Assembly (NCBI RefSeq): GCF_037042905.1
Contig: NC_087261.1
Span: 18,970,917-19,034,916 of the forward strand
DNA length: 64,000 nt
Origin: Lytechinus pictus
Taxonomy: Eukaryota; Echinodermata; Echinoidea; Temnopleuroida; Toxopneustidae
Direction: 5' to 3'
Positions 1 to 13,500 of the stretch are shown in pieces. Both the position numbers and the translations under genes were made by a program. Under the pieces are notes generated by a model. That model searched no databases. It saw only the letters and a list, made by a program, of their open reading frames with translations, and was not told the DNA's origin. Positions within the stretch are counted from its first letter, which is position 1, and every line of letters starts with the position of its first letter.

Positions 1-1380
1 GTGATGGTTCAAATGGAAAAAACAATCAACAGGCAGTCAAATATTTCATATGTATTAAAAAAAAACCTGCCTGCTCACGTTGGTTGATAATATGCAAACT
101 ATGTTTCGATCAAGGAGTGAGTTGTTTGTCATCATATATTGTTAATAACAAACAAGGAGCATATCATTCATCATGTAACATGTATCCAAGTCTTTGACCT
201 TTAAGAAAATTAAGTATAACTTGAGATATATCCTGCGGTTGACAACCCCTCCCACCATTCCTGCATGTCTTCCTCTTCCTTGTTTTTTCAGGAAAAGAAA
301 TAGCAAGGGGTTTCATCCGCCCCTCCTATATCCGCTCCCGCAATTAAAATTCAATGAAAAGTTGCGTATGGCCTACATCGCTAGCCATCTGTCCCATAAT
401 TGCGATAAACCAAATTTCTTCTTGAAAAGTTTCTTCTGAAAAAGTTTCGTCTATAAACCTAGTTTCTTCAGGAAAGAAGTAGCAAAGGGATTAATCTGCT
501 CCTCCTATGACAAGTTGCGTACGGTATATATCGCAAGCTGTTCGTCCCATAAATGCGATAAACCTAGTTTTTTGGGATAAGCTGAATTTTTCGCATTATT
601 AACTTATTGTCGGCGATGAACTGAGGACTTTTTTTAACCGCATTTATGGTTCAAACGGATTGCCATATAAGCGTATCAATAATTTTTTTTATTCATTTAT
701 TTATTTGTTTGTTTATTCATTCATTTATCCATTCGGTATAAAATCATACATACATAATACATACATGATGCAAATTTAAGGCCCACGGATGTCATGGATG
801 TATTTCACTTTAATACATCAAACCTTGACAGTATATATAGAAGAAGAATTATTATTTTTTATAAAGATATATGTGTTTTTTAAATACCATTCGAAGATCT
901 AATTATTATGCTGGCTATTTACGGAGAACCGTCAATGACGACTTATCACTGGCTTTGGGATGGCAGGTATCAATGATTATCAAGAGCATTGTTAAAGAGA
1001 GGGGATAAAGTCATCGAGATGGTTATGAGAGGGATTGTTTGTAGGCTAAGTCTTTACTGCATCGTATTTTGTTGACATTTGATTTCATACAGAAGAAGGT
1101 TTCGGCATTTATTTTTTTTTGGAAGAGATATTTCTACTGCAAATGTATTGAGAGTAACCACTTCTTATGAATGTTTGAATTAAGTATAGGCCTACGAGAT
1201 CGGATTTTATTTGCATTTTTCCCACGAGAAACGTCATTCCCCCAATATGTCATTCCTATTTATGCATGCTATTTTAATGAATGTAGGTCTATATGTTATG
1301 CAATTATTTCGCTTTAGTTTCCGTGGAAATGAATAAATACGAAATGAATTTTGAATTTACATGAGACTCCTCCAAGTTAC
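1..1380. other. Non-coding sequence downstream of MAM exon (intron on minus strand)
   Basis: If the MAM gene model is right, this is the intron that follows the MAM exon on the minus strand, because the next part of the MAM fold is not found here. It is AT-rich, with short T runs and ATTC/ATTT repeats near 690-735. The only structured feature I see is an imperfect direct duplication at 288-573. No exon with convincing splice sites was seen. Confidence 0.5.
288..573. repeat. Imperfect direct duplication
   Basis: Two diverged copies, about 288-416 and 466-573, share the same order of blocks: CAGGAAA(A)GAA, ATAGCAAGGGGTTTCATC versus GTAGCAAAGGGATTAATC, then AAGTTGCGTA and TCCCATAA(T)TGCGATAAACC. 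The second copy is shorter by about 20 bases. Origin is unknown. Confidence 0.6.
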
Positions 1381-1509
1381 CTGATGGCGCCATGTTTTGG
1401 TGTCTCGTATTTGAATATGACCTCTGACCTGTCCAGTTGAAGTCATCGTCTGTATCCTGCGTGTAGTCGCAAATCCCAGTCGTTTGGCCAAAGTCACAGT
1501 CATACCGAG
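1381..1509 (-). CDS. MAM-domain exon (N-terminal part of the domain)
   Basis: The reverse strand reads RYDCDFGQTTGIC, then DYTQDTDDDFNWT. This is the start of a MAM domain: Cys-Asp-Phe, an acidic or Gly stretch, Ile-Cys, Thr-Gln, then Asp-Asp-Phe-x-Trp-Thr. The exon is bounded by a good acceptor (gattttcag before 1509) and donor (CAG then gtaact after 1381). It is 129 bp and phase 1 at both ends, the symmetric 1-1 class typical of shuffled extracellular modules. The two cysteines of the first MAM disulphide are present. The second half of the domain is not in the window. It is short, so the assignment rests on the motif spacing, which is very characteristic. Confidence 0.8.
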
Positions 1510-4500
1510 CTGAAAATCAAGATGAAATTATTCATTATTTGCTTACAACATTTGGAACAAATTTCATATCGAAAAGGGTAACAAGGGTGAGTTATATCTT
1601 ACATTTAGAAAACGATTAACACAATGAATTTATTGATAGATTCTTTTTAAAGGTCAAGTCCTTCCACATGAAGTTATTTGAATAAATACAACCAATCGTA
1701 TCATTAAATATTTCAACGAAACCAGATGTAAAATAATAAAGTTATGATAATCTAAAGCTTTCGCTTATTTGAAATACAAAATTTCGAAATTCAAATTTAT
1801 ATTCTAACGTACGGCTGAACACAACTTCCATAACTGCTACCATTTTGTAATATTGATGATATCTTAGATGATACTCGAGTTTTCTTAACATTACTAAAAA
1901 CCATTTGCCAAAGCTTTATACGGGCTTTAAAGACCGGGCATTTAGAGAAAATTTTAATCAATCCTTTTATCGACTGATACTTACGGCATGGACTTAATCC
2001 ATGTTCGTATAGACAAACAAAATATGTTGTTTGTTAGTTGCCATGGATACATCAGTGACACGCATGATGAATCACAGAAACTAACGAAGTATATGTATTA
2101 TTCACCCTATACACAGCAGCTAACCTGACAAGCCAAACTTGTCATTTTAGGTATATCACAGTATAACATATTAACTGTGCAATAGTTGCATAAAATGTTA
2201 AACAAGTGTTTTAAATCTTAAACAACAAAGTTTTAAGTTTTATATTCAATCTTCAATAGATTAATCATGTTTGTTTAATTTACAGGCCATATATTAAGAA
2301 AAAATTATAGCATTAAAATAATTATAGTACAGCATTGTACGTAATTTTAAACAGCATTTTGCTGTTTACACTTAAAATTTAAAACCAGCTCATTATAGAT
2401 TTATACATGACCACGCCAGAGAAGTGTAGAATAACACATACCAGTTGCAATAACACCTATGTTACACTATTTGTTTACAGACAAATTTGGTGTAAACCCA
2501 AATCGAAACTGGTGTTAAAGGGAAAGTTCACCCTGAAGAAAAGTTTGTTGAAAAAAAAAATAAATAAAATAAAATAATAATATTGGTGATATTTTGAAGA
2601 AAACCATTAGAGATTAAGAAAGTTATTAAAATTTTAGGTTTTCGATTTGTGACGACATAAACGAGCAGCTGCACCATATATGTAATGCAATAGAATATGC
2701 ATAAACTTCAAATTTGTAATGGTTCGTGATGACTCATTTTTGTTTTCTTTTTAGGAACGGGCGTGAAATGTTTTTCATTGGATATACTGAAAGTATACAG
2801 TAAAAACCATTTTCAATTTTCTGAGAAAATGCCATCTCATTGGTTTTCTACCATATGATATGACGGAGAGTTGCTCGCATATGACGTCACAAATCAATAA
2901 TTAAAATTCTAATAACTTTTTTATTCTTTGATGGATTTTTCTCAAACCTTCGGCAATATTTTTTATTATGTTTTCTGCTATTTTTGCACTAAACTTTTTG
3001 TCCGGGTAAACTTTCCCATTAAATGCCCGTTATAGGTATCTTGACCGGATTGGCTGTATAATAATTTTTTACGACTCTGCATGGTGTTGAATAATATCGA
3101 TGTTTTTATAGTGAACCCAGTGCCATAAAAATAACATAATGTCCAAAGTTTCATGGAAGGAAGGGACATTTTTCAAAATTGTTTTTTTCTAAAACATAAT
3201 ATTGTCAACAAAATATAGGCCTCATAGCTCTTTGTTATTCTATGGCTAAAGAAACGATGTTGATGCAGGGAGGTAAAAGTTAAAAGAAAAAAAATAATTT
3301 AGCATGACTTGAACTCTTCACAAGTCTTGAACCTGTACCCAGATGAAAGATGCAATATTCGCATTATTCTATAGAAATTTGACAGTTGGTAGACCGGCAT
3401 ATCTAACAAAATGAAAATAAAACCAATAATAAAATACCCCCAAAAATGAAGTAAGGACTTTACATTTAAAACATTTTACATATTGCCCAACAAATTGCCA
3501 TCTTCATCTAGAGGTCGCAATAGGAGTCTCGACTAAAATATTATGATATATGTGTTAGGGTGGGGCGGTATTATAGGGGCCACAGTAGGCTTCCGCAGCC
3601 AACGAGTTAAAGCATTTATAGATCCAGGAGGTGAGATGGGATTGTCTTAGTACATATAAATTTCAAAAATTGCTAAAAGGGGGAGGGGCCGCTGCAGAAT
3701 TATTCCGAAGAGCAGCTATGATTTATCCTCGATGGAAATCGTATCTTGAATCAGTTGTCGCCTCCATTTATCAGGATTTCATCGCCTAGTAGACGGTAAC
3801 CAAAATAAGTATGCATGTCAAAATAACAGCTGACCTGGAGGGGGCAACCGAAAGGAAGCTATCATAGCTAGGGGGTTCCCCCTCTTTTCCGGCGCTTTGC
3901 TTCTGCCCCCTGTAGTGGTCGGTACCATCAGTATCATCATTCCTCTTTTTCCTTATTTCGTCTGACGTTCTTTGTAGTTTGTTCTTGTTTTTCTTTCTCT
4001 CTCTCTCTTTTTTTTTCTTTCTTTCTTTCTCTCTCTCTCTTTTTTCTTTCTTTCTATCTTTCTTTCTTTTTTTGTTTCTTTGTTTCTTTTTTCTTTGTTT
4101 CTTTTTTTTTTCTTTCTATCCATCTTTCTCTTTCTTTCTTTTTCTTTCTTTGTTTTCTTTCTTTATCTTTCTTTCCTTTCCTTTTTTTTTTCTATTCTTT
4201 TGTTTTCTTTTCTTTCTTTAGTTTCTTTCTTTCCTTTTATTAGAACAACTTAAAAATGACGTATTATTTTTTTTAATTGAATGATAGAAGAGGAAATAGT
4301 CCATTCTTATGTTTAGCTCTCCTCTTTCCTTCATTTCTTCCTCTGTTTTCACTACTTTAAGAATGTCATAAAAGGGAGGGGTATTTTTTTCTTTATACGT
4401 TCCACAAAAGGCAAGATTTTGTTACCAATGAAGATTAACCCAGGCCTTTAGAAGTCATGATCAATAAATGCAAGAATAGATGTCAATCCGGCACATCTTG

Positions 4501-7500
4501 GAAAGGATTCCAGACTAAATTCATCTAGAATCGAGGTTCCAGTCTAAATCTTACTGTGTCTACTCTATTAAGCCCATGAAAGATCCAATTTATACTTCCG
4601 TTCATCCTTTCAACGAGCCGTCATCTGTGTTTAAGATCTCAACTATCTTTCCGTGAGAAACCACACAACAAACATTACGTCAGGGACTGAACGGAGAATA
4701 TGGGGATAAATATGGCTTGGAAAGTTTACTCGAAACCAAGTCACATTCAATTATTCAATGGATAAACAACCGTTTACATCCCTTTGGCGTGGTGCTTCAA
4801 TGTCGTACGGATTGGGGCCTTGAAGACCCTGCCCCTGCCCCTCCATATAAGAGAAACGTTTCGAGATCAATTCAGAAAAGAAAAATGGGGAAAATAGGGT
4901 TGAATGATGAAAAAAGGGGAAAATTGTGAAATATGATATAGTTTTCTGAATATTATCTAGGGGCCACTATACCCCCCCCCCGGAAAAGGGAAAATTGGTG
5001 AAATATGATATCGTTTTATGAATATTATCTAGGGGCCACTACCCCCCCCCCCCCCCCCCCGGTGCCGCCTCTGCCTACATTGTGTAATAAGACAATGTTA
5101 TTTCGGAGATAACATGATGAATGTTAGGCTCACAATAATCGCTGGCCTGCATACTTTTTATGAACGATATTAATGAATTTTAATGAGTGATTTATCATCG
5201 CGTGTGGCGACACAACGTTAAATCCAGGAAGATGCCGGCGAAACAGTTTGATTTAAAGTAGAACAAAACCCTTTTGTGAAAACATAGAAATAAGAAAGTA
5301 AGATCAATGAAAATTTGAGAATCATTCGAAAAAACAGTAAGAGAAAAATGCACATATTGAATGTCGTGATCGCTTCTATCAAGGTCCTCTTATTGGTCAC
5401 AGAAATACAACCACCCATTTTTACTGAGAATACAAAATGACCCAAAATATATATTTTTGCCCATTTGAAAACAAATTCTTTGTCCATGATATATGTGTTA
5501 CAAGTTTCATGTCCTCCCATGATGTTTTTAATGTCCTCCAATTAAAGAAACCTGATAAACTTGATTAAAGTGATAAATTAAGCAAATGAAAAAATGCTTT
5601 TGAAAAAAGTGTGGTTTATACAATACAAATAATTTGACATCTTATACCCGTTGTTCGCATTTCCAATGGCAAGATGTCCACATCATTAGTGATATTAACA
5701 TTCAAAACATTAAAAACTTTCTTAACATCTGTTTGTCATGTCATTTGTCCAATTGTGCTTACATCGATCTTATTTTGTTCTATTTGTTTTTCTGTGTTCA
5801 CACGAGGTAACTTGTTCAGAGGGTTTCACTCTCCTTTAAAAACCGAAATACAGCGATGTCAGTTAAATCAGGCCAGGGATAAACATTTCGACCAACTCTA
5901 CTATGTACTAAATTTTTAATCTCTGGATTAAGAACTCTGGATAAAAAAGGAATTATTGTATTACGCGAGCAAAGCACCTGTCTGATCTAATTTGAATCCG
6001 AAAGTATTGATAATTGACATTGGAGGTTACATACAGTGTACGTATGGTGTCAGGATGGGATCGCAATGGTATATTTTATATATTAAAGGGATGGTCCGGG
6101 CTGAAAATATTTATATCTAAATAAATAGAGTAAAATTCACAGAGCAAAATGCTGAAAATTTCATCAAAATAGGATAACAAATAACGAAGTTATTGAATTT
6201 TAAAGTCTATCAATATTTTGTGAAAAAGGTTATATGCACATCGTCATGAATATTCATTAGGTGGGCTGATGATGTCACATCTCCACTTTCCTTTTTCTTA
6301 TGTTATTACATTAAATCATAAATTTTTCATTTTATCATACATGTGTAAATGATGTGTCCCCATTATGATGAAATCAGTTGCGGCAATAAATAACTAATGC
6401 ACTTAATTAATTGTCAATCCAATTGTTTTGGGTCTTGGTAGAAATGTTTTGAATAAACCTAATTTTCTATAATAAAATACAAAAGAACAAGTGGGGATGT
6501 GACATCATCAGCCCACCTAATGAATATTCATAAAGACATGCTTAGAACTGTTTCACCGGAATAATGCAAATCTTTAAAATTCAATAACTTTGTTATCCGA
6601 TTTTGATCAAATTTTCTGCATTTTGCTCTGTGAATTTTACTCTATTTATTGAGATATGAATATTTCCAGCCTGGACCATCCCTTTAAAGGGGAATCCAGC
6701 CTTGGCCATAAAATGTTTTTTGGGGAAGGAGAAAAATAAATTAAACAGAATGGTGAAAGTTTGAAAGAAATCGGACAAGCAATAAGAAAGTTATAGCTGC
6801 TTTAAAATTGAGATCACTAATAGTATGTACATTTCAAATTGGCAACTGGGTAAGTAAATTATGACAAGGGGCAAGGACAACTTTCCCATAGTCCATGTAC
6901 TTTATTATCAGGGATTTGTGGTTTTCTTTTAAGTACCCATTCCCCTGGGGCAGTAATCTAAATATAATCCAGATAGTATATTGTTTAATGTCCTCATGAA
7001 AGAAAAATATAATTTGAAGTAAAACTTTTGGGAAAAATGACATTTTAGCCATAATATGTATTGGAGTACATGGAAGAGTAGTCCTTGCCTTACATCACTA
7101 TGACATCCCATATGCGGCCAATTTGAAGTCTCCATGGGTATAGTGATATTTACAGCTTTTAAAAATTCATAACTTTCTTGGTGTTTGTCCAATATTGTTT
7201 AAACTTTCACCTATCAACTTGTCTGATTTTTCTTTTTCTTATAAAAACAAGTTTTTATTTGGGTTGGATTCCCCTTTAATTCATTTATTCATTTACTTGG
7301 GGTGTCTTTTACTATCAAGTTTAATCTTAAAATAGATTGGTCAAAATAGCAAATGGTGATTGTGTCTGTTCGACACAAAAAGTCAAATCAACCAAAATTT
7401 TATTGGTTAGAATATAACAGAAGTCTGGTTGAAATTTGTTATTTTATCGGTAAGACATATTTTCATCGATAGATTGGTAGCTTTGACCATGGACCTGCTA

Positions 7501-10500
7501 CTCTGTATGTCCATGCTTTGACCAATCCGTTTTGAGAGCGCATTTCATTTATTCATTCATTTACTAATATTTATTAGTCTACATGTATATAATAAATTAT
7601 GAACATTATATCAGAAGTAGGACCACTTTCAAAATAAATAATCGATTTGTGAAGATTGATTGTGTAATGAAAAAAAAATGAAAATGTCCAGTATTGTCCA
7701 AAGTTATGGTAGACACTAGCAATAAATTGGTTGATTTTAACCATTCTTATCGGTAGGGCAAATTAATATTCACCAACGCATTGGTCATGTTGGTTAGTTT
7801 TACATTTAAAAAACGTACAAGACATGTCTCGTGAAAATCCCACTTAAAGCGAGGTCATGGAGGTTAACACCCAATAATGTAAATGTTTGGGACTTTAATT
7901 TACAATGAATCGTTAAACATTATTTTTTAATGACCTATTAAATAAATAATATTTATAATGTATTTTGTCTGTTTTGTTTTTAATTTGTCTTTGTTTTATC
8001 TTGTCATTTGTGTTTATTCTAAAATTCAGTATATTTTTGCAGGCAAATAGCAGTTATTTTGTCTCTCTCTCTCTCTCTTCAGGGTGGGGGCACATATACA
8101 AGCTATGCTGTTGAATGACCCCTCCCCCCCCCCCATTTTCATCGATACTCATATACTGTATATCTATCTAAAATATGTAACATAGTTGTCTGCCAAAATA
8201 TTGTAAATATTTTAAATTTCTTCATAATTTTAATTTTCCTTTTCATTTATATAATTGAAGGTATATAGGGAAATAAGCATGATTTTGAACGCATTGAATA
8301 ATTCACATTGGAAAAATGATGTAATGGCAAAAATCTGAAATATGATCTTCATTTTTCTAACTGCTTGATGCGCGCGCTCTGGTAGTCATGTTGGCGGTTT
8401 AAACTTCGTTTTATTGAATTTCAACATTTGTGGTATTCTCCAATTTCGTTTTCAGAGAAGGAAAATATTAACTTCAATCCTCGTTTACCTCATGTGTGCA
8501 TAAAATTTGTTTTCATGTATGTGTTTAACTGGCTATAGGGATATGATAAGTTCACATAGTAAACAACGTTGTTAACATTTTTAAAGCGTTTTAACTGTGA
8601 AGAAGAGTTTCATGTATGTTGAACTTGGAAGTCAGGGGGAAAATTTATTCCCTCAATTAAAATATTGAAGAATAACAAGCTGAATTATGCCAAACGAAAC
8701 TCATTCATTTCATTGACGAATTGGTTTCTTAATGACCTGCAGGAACATACATACCATTCGATTATTATTTTGTAATAAATGGCAGGATAAGTTTTATTTA
8801 TGTATGATTTCATTTTTTTGTTCTTCTTTCTTTTTCATTATGTTAAATTTATGTTGTATTTGTTAGGCGCCTTGGGCATTCCTTGGAGTGGATATGTATG
8901 CATTAGGAATGTATAGTCATTATTATTATTACCAGAATCATTATTATCAATATTATTATTATTATTGTTATTATCAATATTTATATTGTTATTAGTATTA
9001 CTATTATCATTATTATAATTGTTGTTATTGTTGTTGATGATTATCATTAATATTAATTGAGTCATTTTTTAAGTTGATTTCATAATACGTGTTTTATTAA
9101 CTGCATTGGTTTTGAAGTTAATATCTTGTACTAAACACATGACATGTTCCTTCTTTTTTCATACAGCCCTCCATAATTATGGCAAGAGGAAAGTAATAAA
9201 CCTACTTATAGGGGATATGGGTTTATGGAAGAATTCAAGACTTGTTTCTCGGTATAAAGTTGTTGTCTCTCTTGGGTCGATCAACCATACCAAAAAAGGG
9301 AAATGTGTCATTTTTTTTACTACAGATTGGCGCCTTTGTGATTAGATAATATATCAATAATGATTTAAATCAGAGAACAGAATACAGGATTAGACCTGAT
9401 GAAATATGAACGAGATTCAGTAGAATATACGTGAGATCGACTACACACCAAAGCCTTGAAAATAGTCCCTTGAAAATGTAAATTGAGGGAAGGGGGAAGG
9501 GGGGGGGTGGGGGAAGAAGGAGGACACTTCGACGGACAGTCTGCAGAAGTTGTTAGATGAGGAGATTGGAAGTGGTGTTTTATCAGGTTTATAGAAAAGC
9601 GCCAGCGTAAAAGACCGACGGTTGTGGATAGTACAAGAGAGTGAAGGTGAGAGAGTAGGAGAGAAGAAAAAAATAAGGAGAAAAGAAGGAGGACGAGAAT
9701 AATAATAATAATAATGGTAATAAGGAGAAGAAGGAGAAGAAAAAGAAGAAGATGAAGAAGAAGAAGAAGAAGAAGAAGGGGAGAAGAAGAAGAAGAAGGG
9801 GGAGAAGGAGAAGAAGAAGGAAGAGAAGAAGAAGGAGGAGAAGAAGAAGGAGAAGATGGTGGGGGTAAGTTGTCCTTGATTGATAGGCAGGACATGACTT
9901 GTTAAGGTATCAGTTTTATCATGATATCTCATCATCAGGTCCCGACAAGCTATCTCTTCCTCCCCTCCTGGATAGGTCCTCCATGCCAGAGGTTGTCTGG
10001 CCAATGCCCTTTCATTGCATCTTCCTTCGTATCAAAGGGAAGTAATTAGAACGAGTTATCGTTACACTGTTTGAAATCTATTCCTGCCGCCTACATTTTC
10101 ATTTTTTATATGTACGGTTTAAAGGGGAAGTCTCGCTCACTGACTTAAAGATTGTTCCCTTTGAAAGTCACAACATATATTTTTAATAGGAATATGCCGT
10201 TCATACCCAAGTGAGGACATTTTTGCCAAATTTTCCTCGAGTAAATGTGTCCCCCCTTATGGGAAACCCTGGATCCGCCCCTGGGTATCATAGAGATGAA
10301 ATATCGAATGCTGTTCATGATAACTGAATGTTGTTGTTTTTTCATAGGTGTTTATGATGTAATTGTGGTTGAAGATGAAATCAAACTTTATGAGAGAATA
10401 TCGATAAATTTATTTTTAAATCACATGGCAGTCTTTAGCTAAAGTTCTATAAATATAATGCATTAGATTGAAGCAGAATTGACTACAATATAATTAGAGC

Positions 10501-13500
10501 ATAATAAAATACATAGAATAGAGTAGAAGAGAATAGAATGGAATAGAATATATTAGAATAGAATAGAATATAGAATAGAATAGAACAGATTATAACAAAA
10601 TAGAATAGGATAGAATTTTAATAGAATATAGAATAGAATTGAATAGAAAACTAGACTAGACTAGACTAGAATAGAATAGAATATAGGATAGAATAGAATA
10701 TAGGATAGTATAGAATAATAAGGATTTATAAATGCACCCCAAGAATATTACAGGCAATGCTGTCAGTGATTTTAGTATAAATATTTCACACATTTATCCC
10801 TTTCTCCTTGTCCAAGTTCAAGGTTCGGAAGTAATACTATTATCTCTTCAAAGTTCACCACAATATTTCATGTCAGATAGCAGTGTGTCCATACAGGTAT
10901 ATGTCTTTTTTTGAAAATTCTGCGCTCTCCGACCCCCTCCCATGCCCCAGCCTTCCATGTCAGCCCCCTTTGTCACTCCCTCACTCCCCGTTACCCTGCA
11001 AGGGGCAGGGGGAGGGGGCTGCAAATTTTCATGAAAAACTAAATATTCATGCATACAATAACAAAGAAAGGAAACAACGTAGTGTTCAACCCCGGCCGGT
11101 CGCTTTGCTCCCTCACTATTTTTCAAATTTCTCTCACTAAACCGAAGTATCATGTATGTCCATGCCAGGGCGGATCCAGGATTTTCCAAAGGGGGTGGGG
11201 CATTTTTGTACAGGAAGAAAACGGGTTTCACTCCAACATGGAGGTAAATTGCCAATTCGTCTACTGCCAACTCGTCCATTCCCCATACGGTCTACTTTCA
11301 TTCAGTCCAATGCCATTTCGTCCATCAACATTTTGTCTAACAACCATTTGGTCCAATCATCACTTCGTCTAATCACCAGTTCGTCTATAACCATTTCGTC
11401 TCATAACCAGTTGGTCTAATATCTATTTTATTTTCATTCATTTCACCCAATTAACACTTAGTCCAATTAGACCAAATGGTATATGGACTAAATGGCTGTT
11501 GGACCAACTGGTTATCAGACGAAATGGTGAGTGGACGAATTGGAAATTAGACTATGTGGATAGCGGACGAATTGATGCTAGACCAAATGATAATAGACGT
11601 GTTGGCAATTGGACCAATTGGCATTAGACGAATTGGAAATAAAAGATTTCATTTTGTTCCAGGAAAAACTTTGACGAGCAAAAAAAAAGGTTCTCGCTTG
11701 CCTATACGCATAACATATTCCCCCTCCAAAAATGGAGCCTCTCAAAAGGGAGGGGGGCACAGGCCGGATGTGCCCCTACCTGGATCCACCAATGGTCCAT
11801 GCCCCCCCCCCCCCTCTCTCTCTGCATTCTCTTTCTCTCTTTCTAATCCTTCCCCTCTCTATGGTCATGATGATCATGGTTTGATACCCTTTGTCATAAG
11901 ATTTAACCTTGGTCTGATCTATATATGCCAACTTCACTGAAGCCAACAATCATTGATAGTTGGGACCAAATGGCTTATGACAGAGACCACGTAGTAATTT
12001 GAACATGGTGTCGGATGATCTTCTAAGCAGCTAATTATGATCACACTTTTGCATAGGCTTATTATTCACAAAGTCGCGGGGTTCTAAACATAAGTTTTCG
12101 ATTCAAGTCATAATTCCCCATCAATTAAGGACTCATGGTGGTTTAGTCATAAATGCGGTAGTGTTTTATTTACGCCACTCTTCAGATTTTGATAAAATTT
12201 CCTTATTTTCCGTTTAATTTTGATATCTATCGTATAATTTTTTCTACTCGATGTTTCATCGTTTTATCGTATTACCCCCTATTTTTCCCCGACGACTTTT
12301 CAGCTTTTAAGCGATAACACTTTGACTTGTATTTTGTTCAAAGTCTCGCCTTAATATTTATCACAAAGGGAGAAAGTTTTTATATTAAGTTCTTGCCTAT
12401 ATTGGGATTCGAACCCGCAACCTTGCCATTGTAAGCGCAAGGATTGTCCCTTTGCACCACGCTGACGAGTTGTTCGAGTCGTTGCCAATTACGTCAAAAC
12501 TTTATGAATCGTGTTTTATGAATATTCATGATGTGTCGTCTTTAACTAAATAAACCATATTCTGACGACGGGAAGAAAATCTCGAAAGAAAAAAAAAGAA
12601 ATAGCCCCCGGGCCCACTCCCTCATGGCCTGCAATGCCCTCGCGTCCAGAAAAGCGTCGAAACGATGAACATTGTCGTTTCAAGCATCGAGGTGTCGTCT
12701 GCCATGCAAATAACACTTGCTTGGCATCCATATATAGCGTACGCAGAATTTTTGAAAGGGGGGGGGGTTCAAGCTGAATGAAAAGTTGACAAGCAAAAAA
12801 AAAGAAAAAAAAGGTCTTAAGGGGTTTGGGCATCAAATAAATTAAAGGGCGGTGAACACCTGTAACACCACCCCCCCCCCCCTGCGCACGCTACTGTTTT
12901 GCATATTCTAATCTGAATTTTACTTCTACTTAGACGATTATTTGACTTAAAATGAAATCTTGACGTAAAATGTACCGTATTATAATTTCTGAGCTGAATT
13001 TGACTGTAACCCATTTTACTATTCTCCAAGATTTCGTTTTCGTCTGTGGTCAACAACACGTTTAAAATGTCACAGACTGTTACAAGCTACCAAAACCAGG
13101 GGACAAGATCGAGGAACCCCTAAATCAGGAAACGGGGATGACTGTTTCACTGTCACCTACCCCTCCCAATACCCCTCCATATAATTCTATCAATTATTTA
13201 TACCGTGGAATTAAAAACAAGTGACGTCCCTTCTAAAGAACCATGGTCAACTCCAAAGCAACTATGAGAGGTCTGTACATAGTGCAGCAATTGGTGAACA
13301 TAACAGAACTTGTCGACGCACCATAAACCAAAATACAACAACAACAACAGAAGATGATCTGATTACAGTCTGAATGCAAATTACAATTACTAATTTTGTA
13401 AACATTTTATTACAAATATATATATTGCAAGGTGAGATCCATAATGATGCACATGACATAACTTATAACCACCATAACGATGGCAGTATATTAATAGCTT

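Noticed and set aside
5218..5541. 107-codon minus-strand frame with a hydrophobic stretch
   Set aside because: AT-rich codons, no recognisable domain, no splice or promoter support.
9365..10004. Two long minus-strand frames rich in Ser, Pro and Leu
   Set aside because: They are translations of the polypurine tract at 9664-9856.
12404..12480. Functional tRNA gene
   Set aside because: Box B is perfect but the acceptor stem and D arm do not pair, so a SINE head or pseudo-tRNA is more likely.
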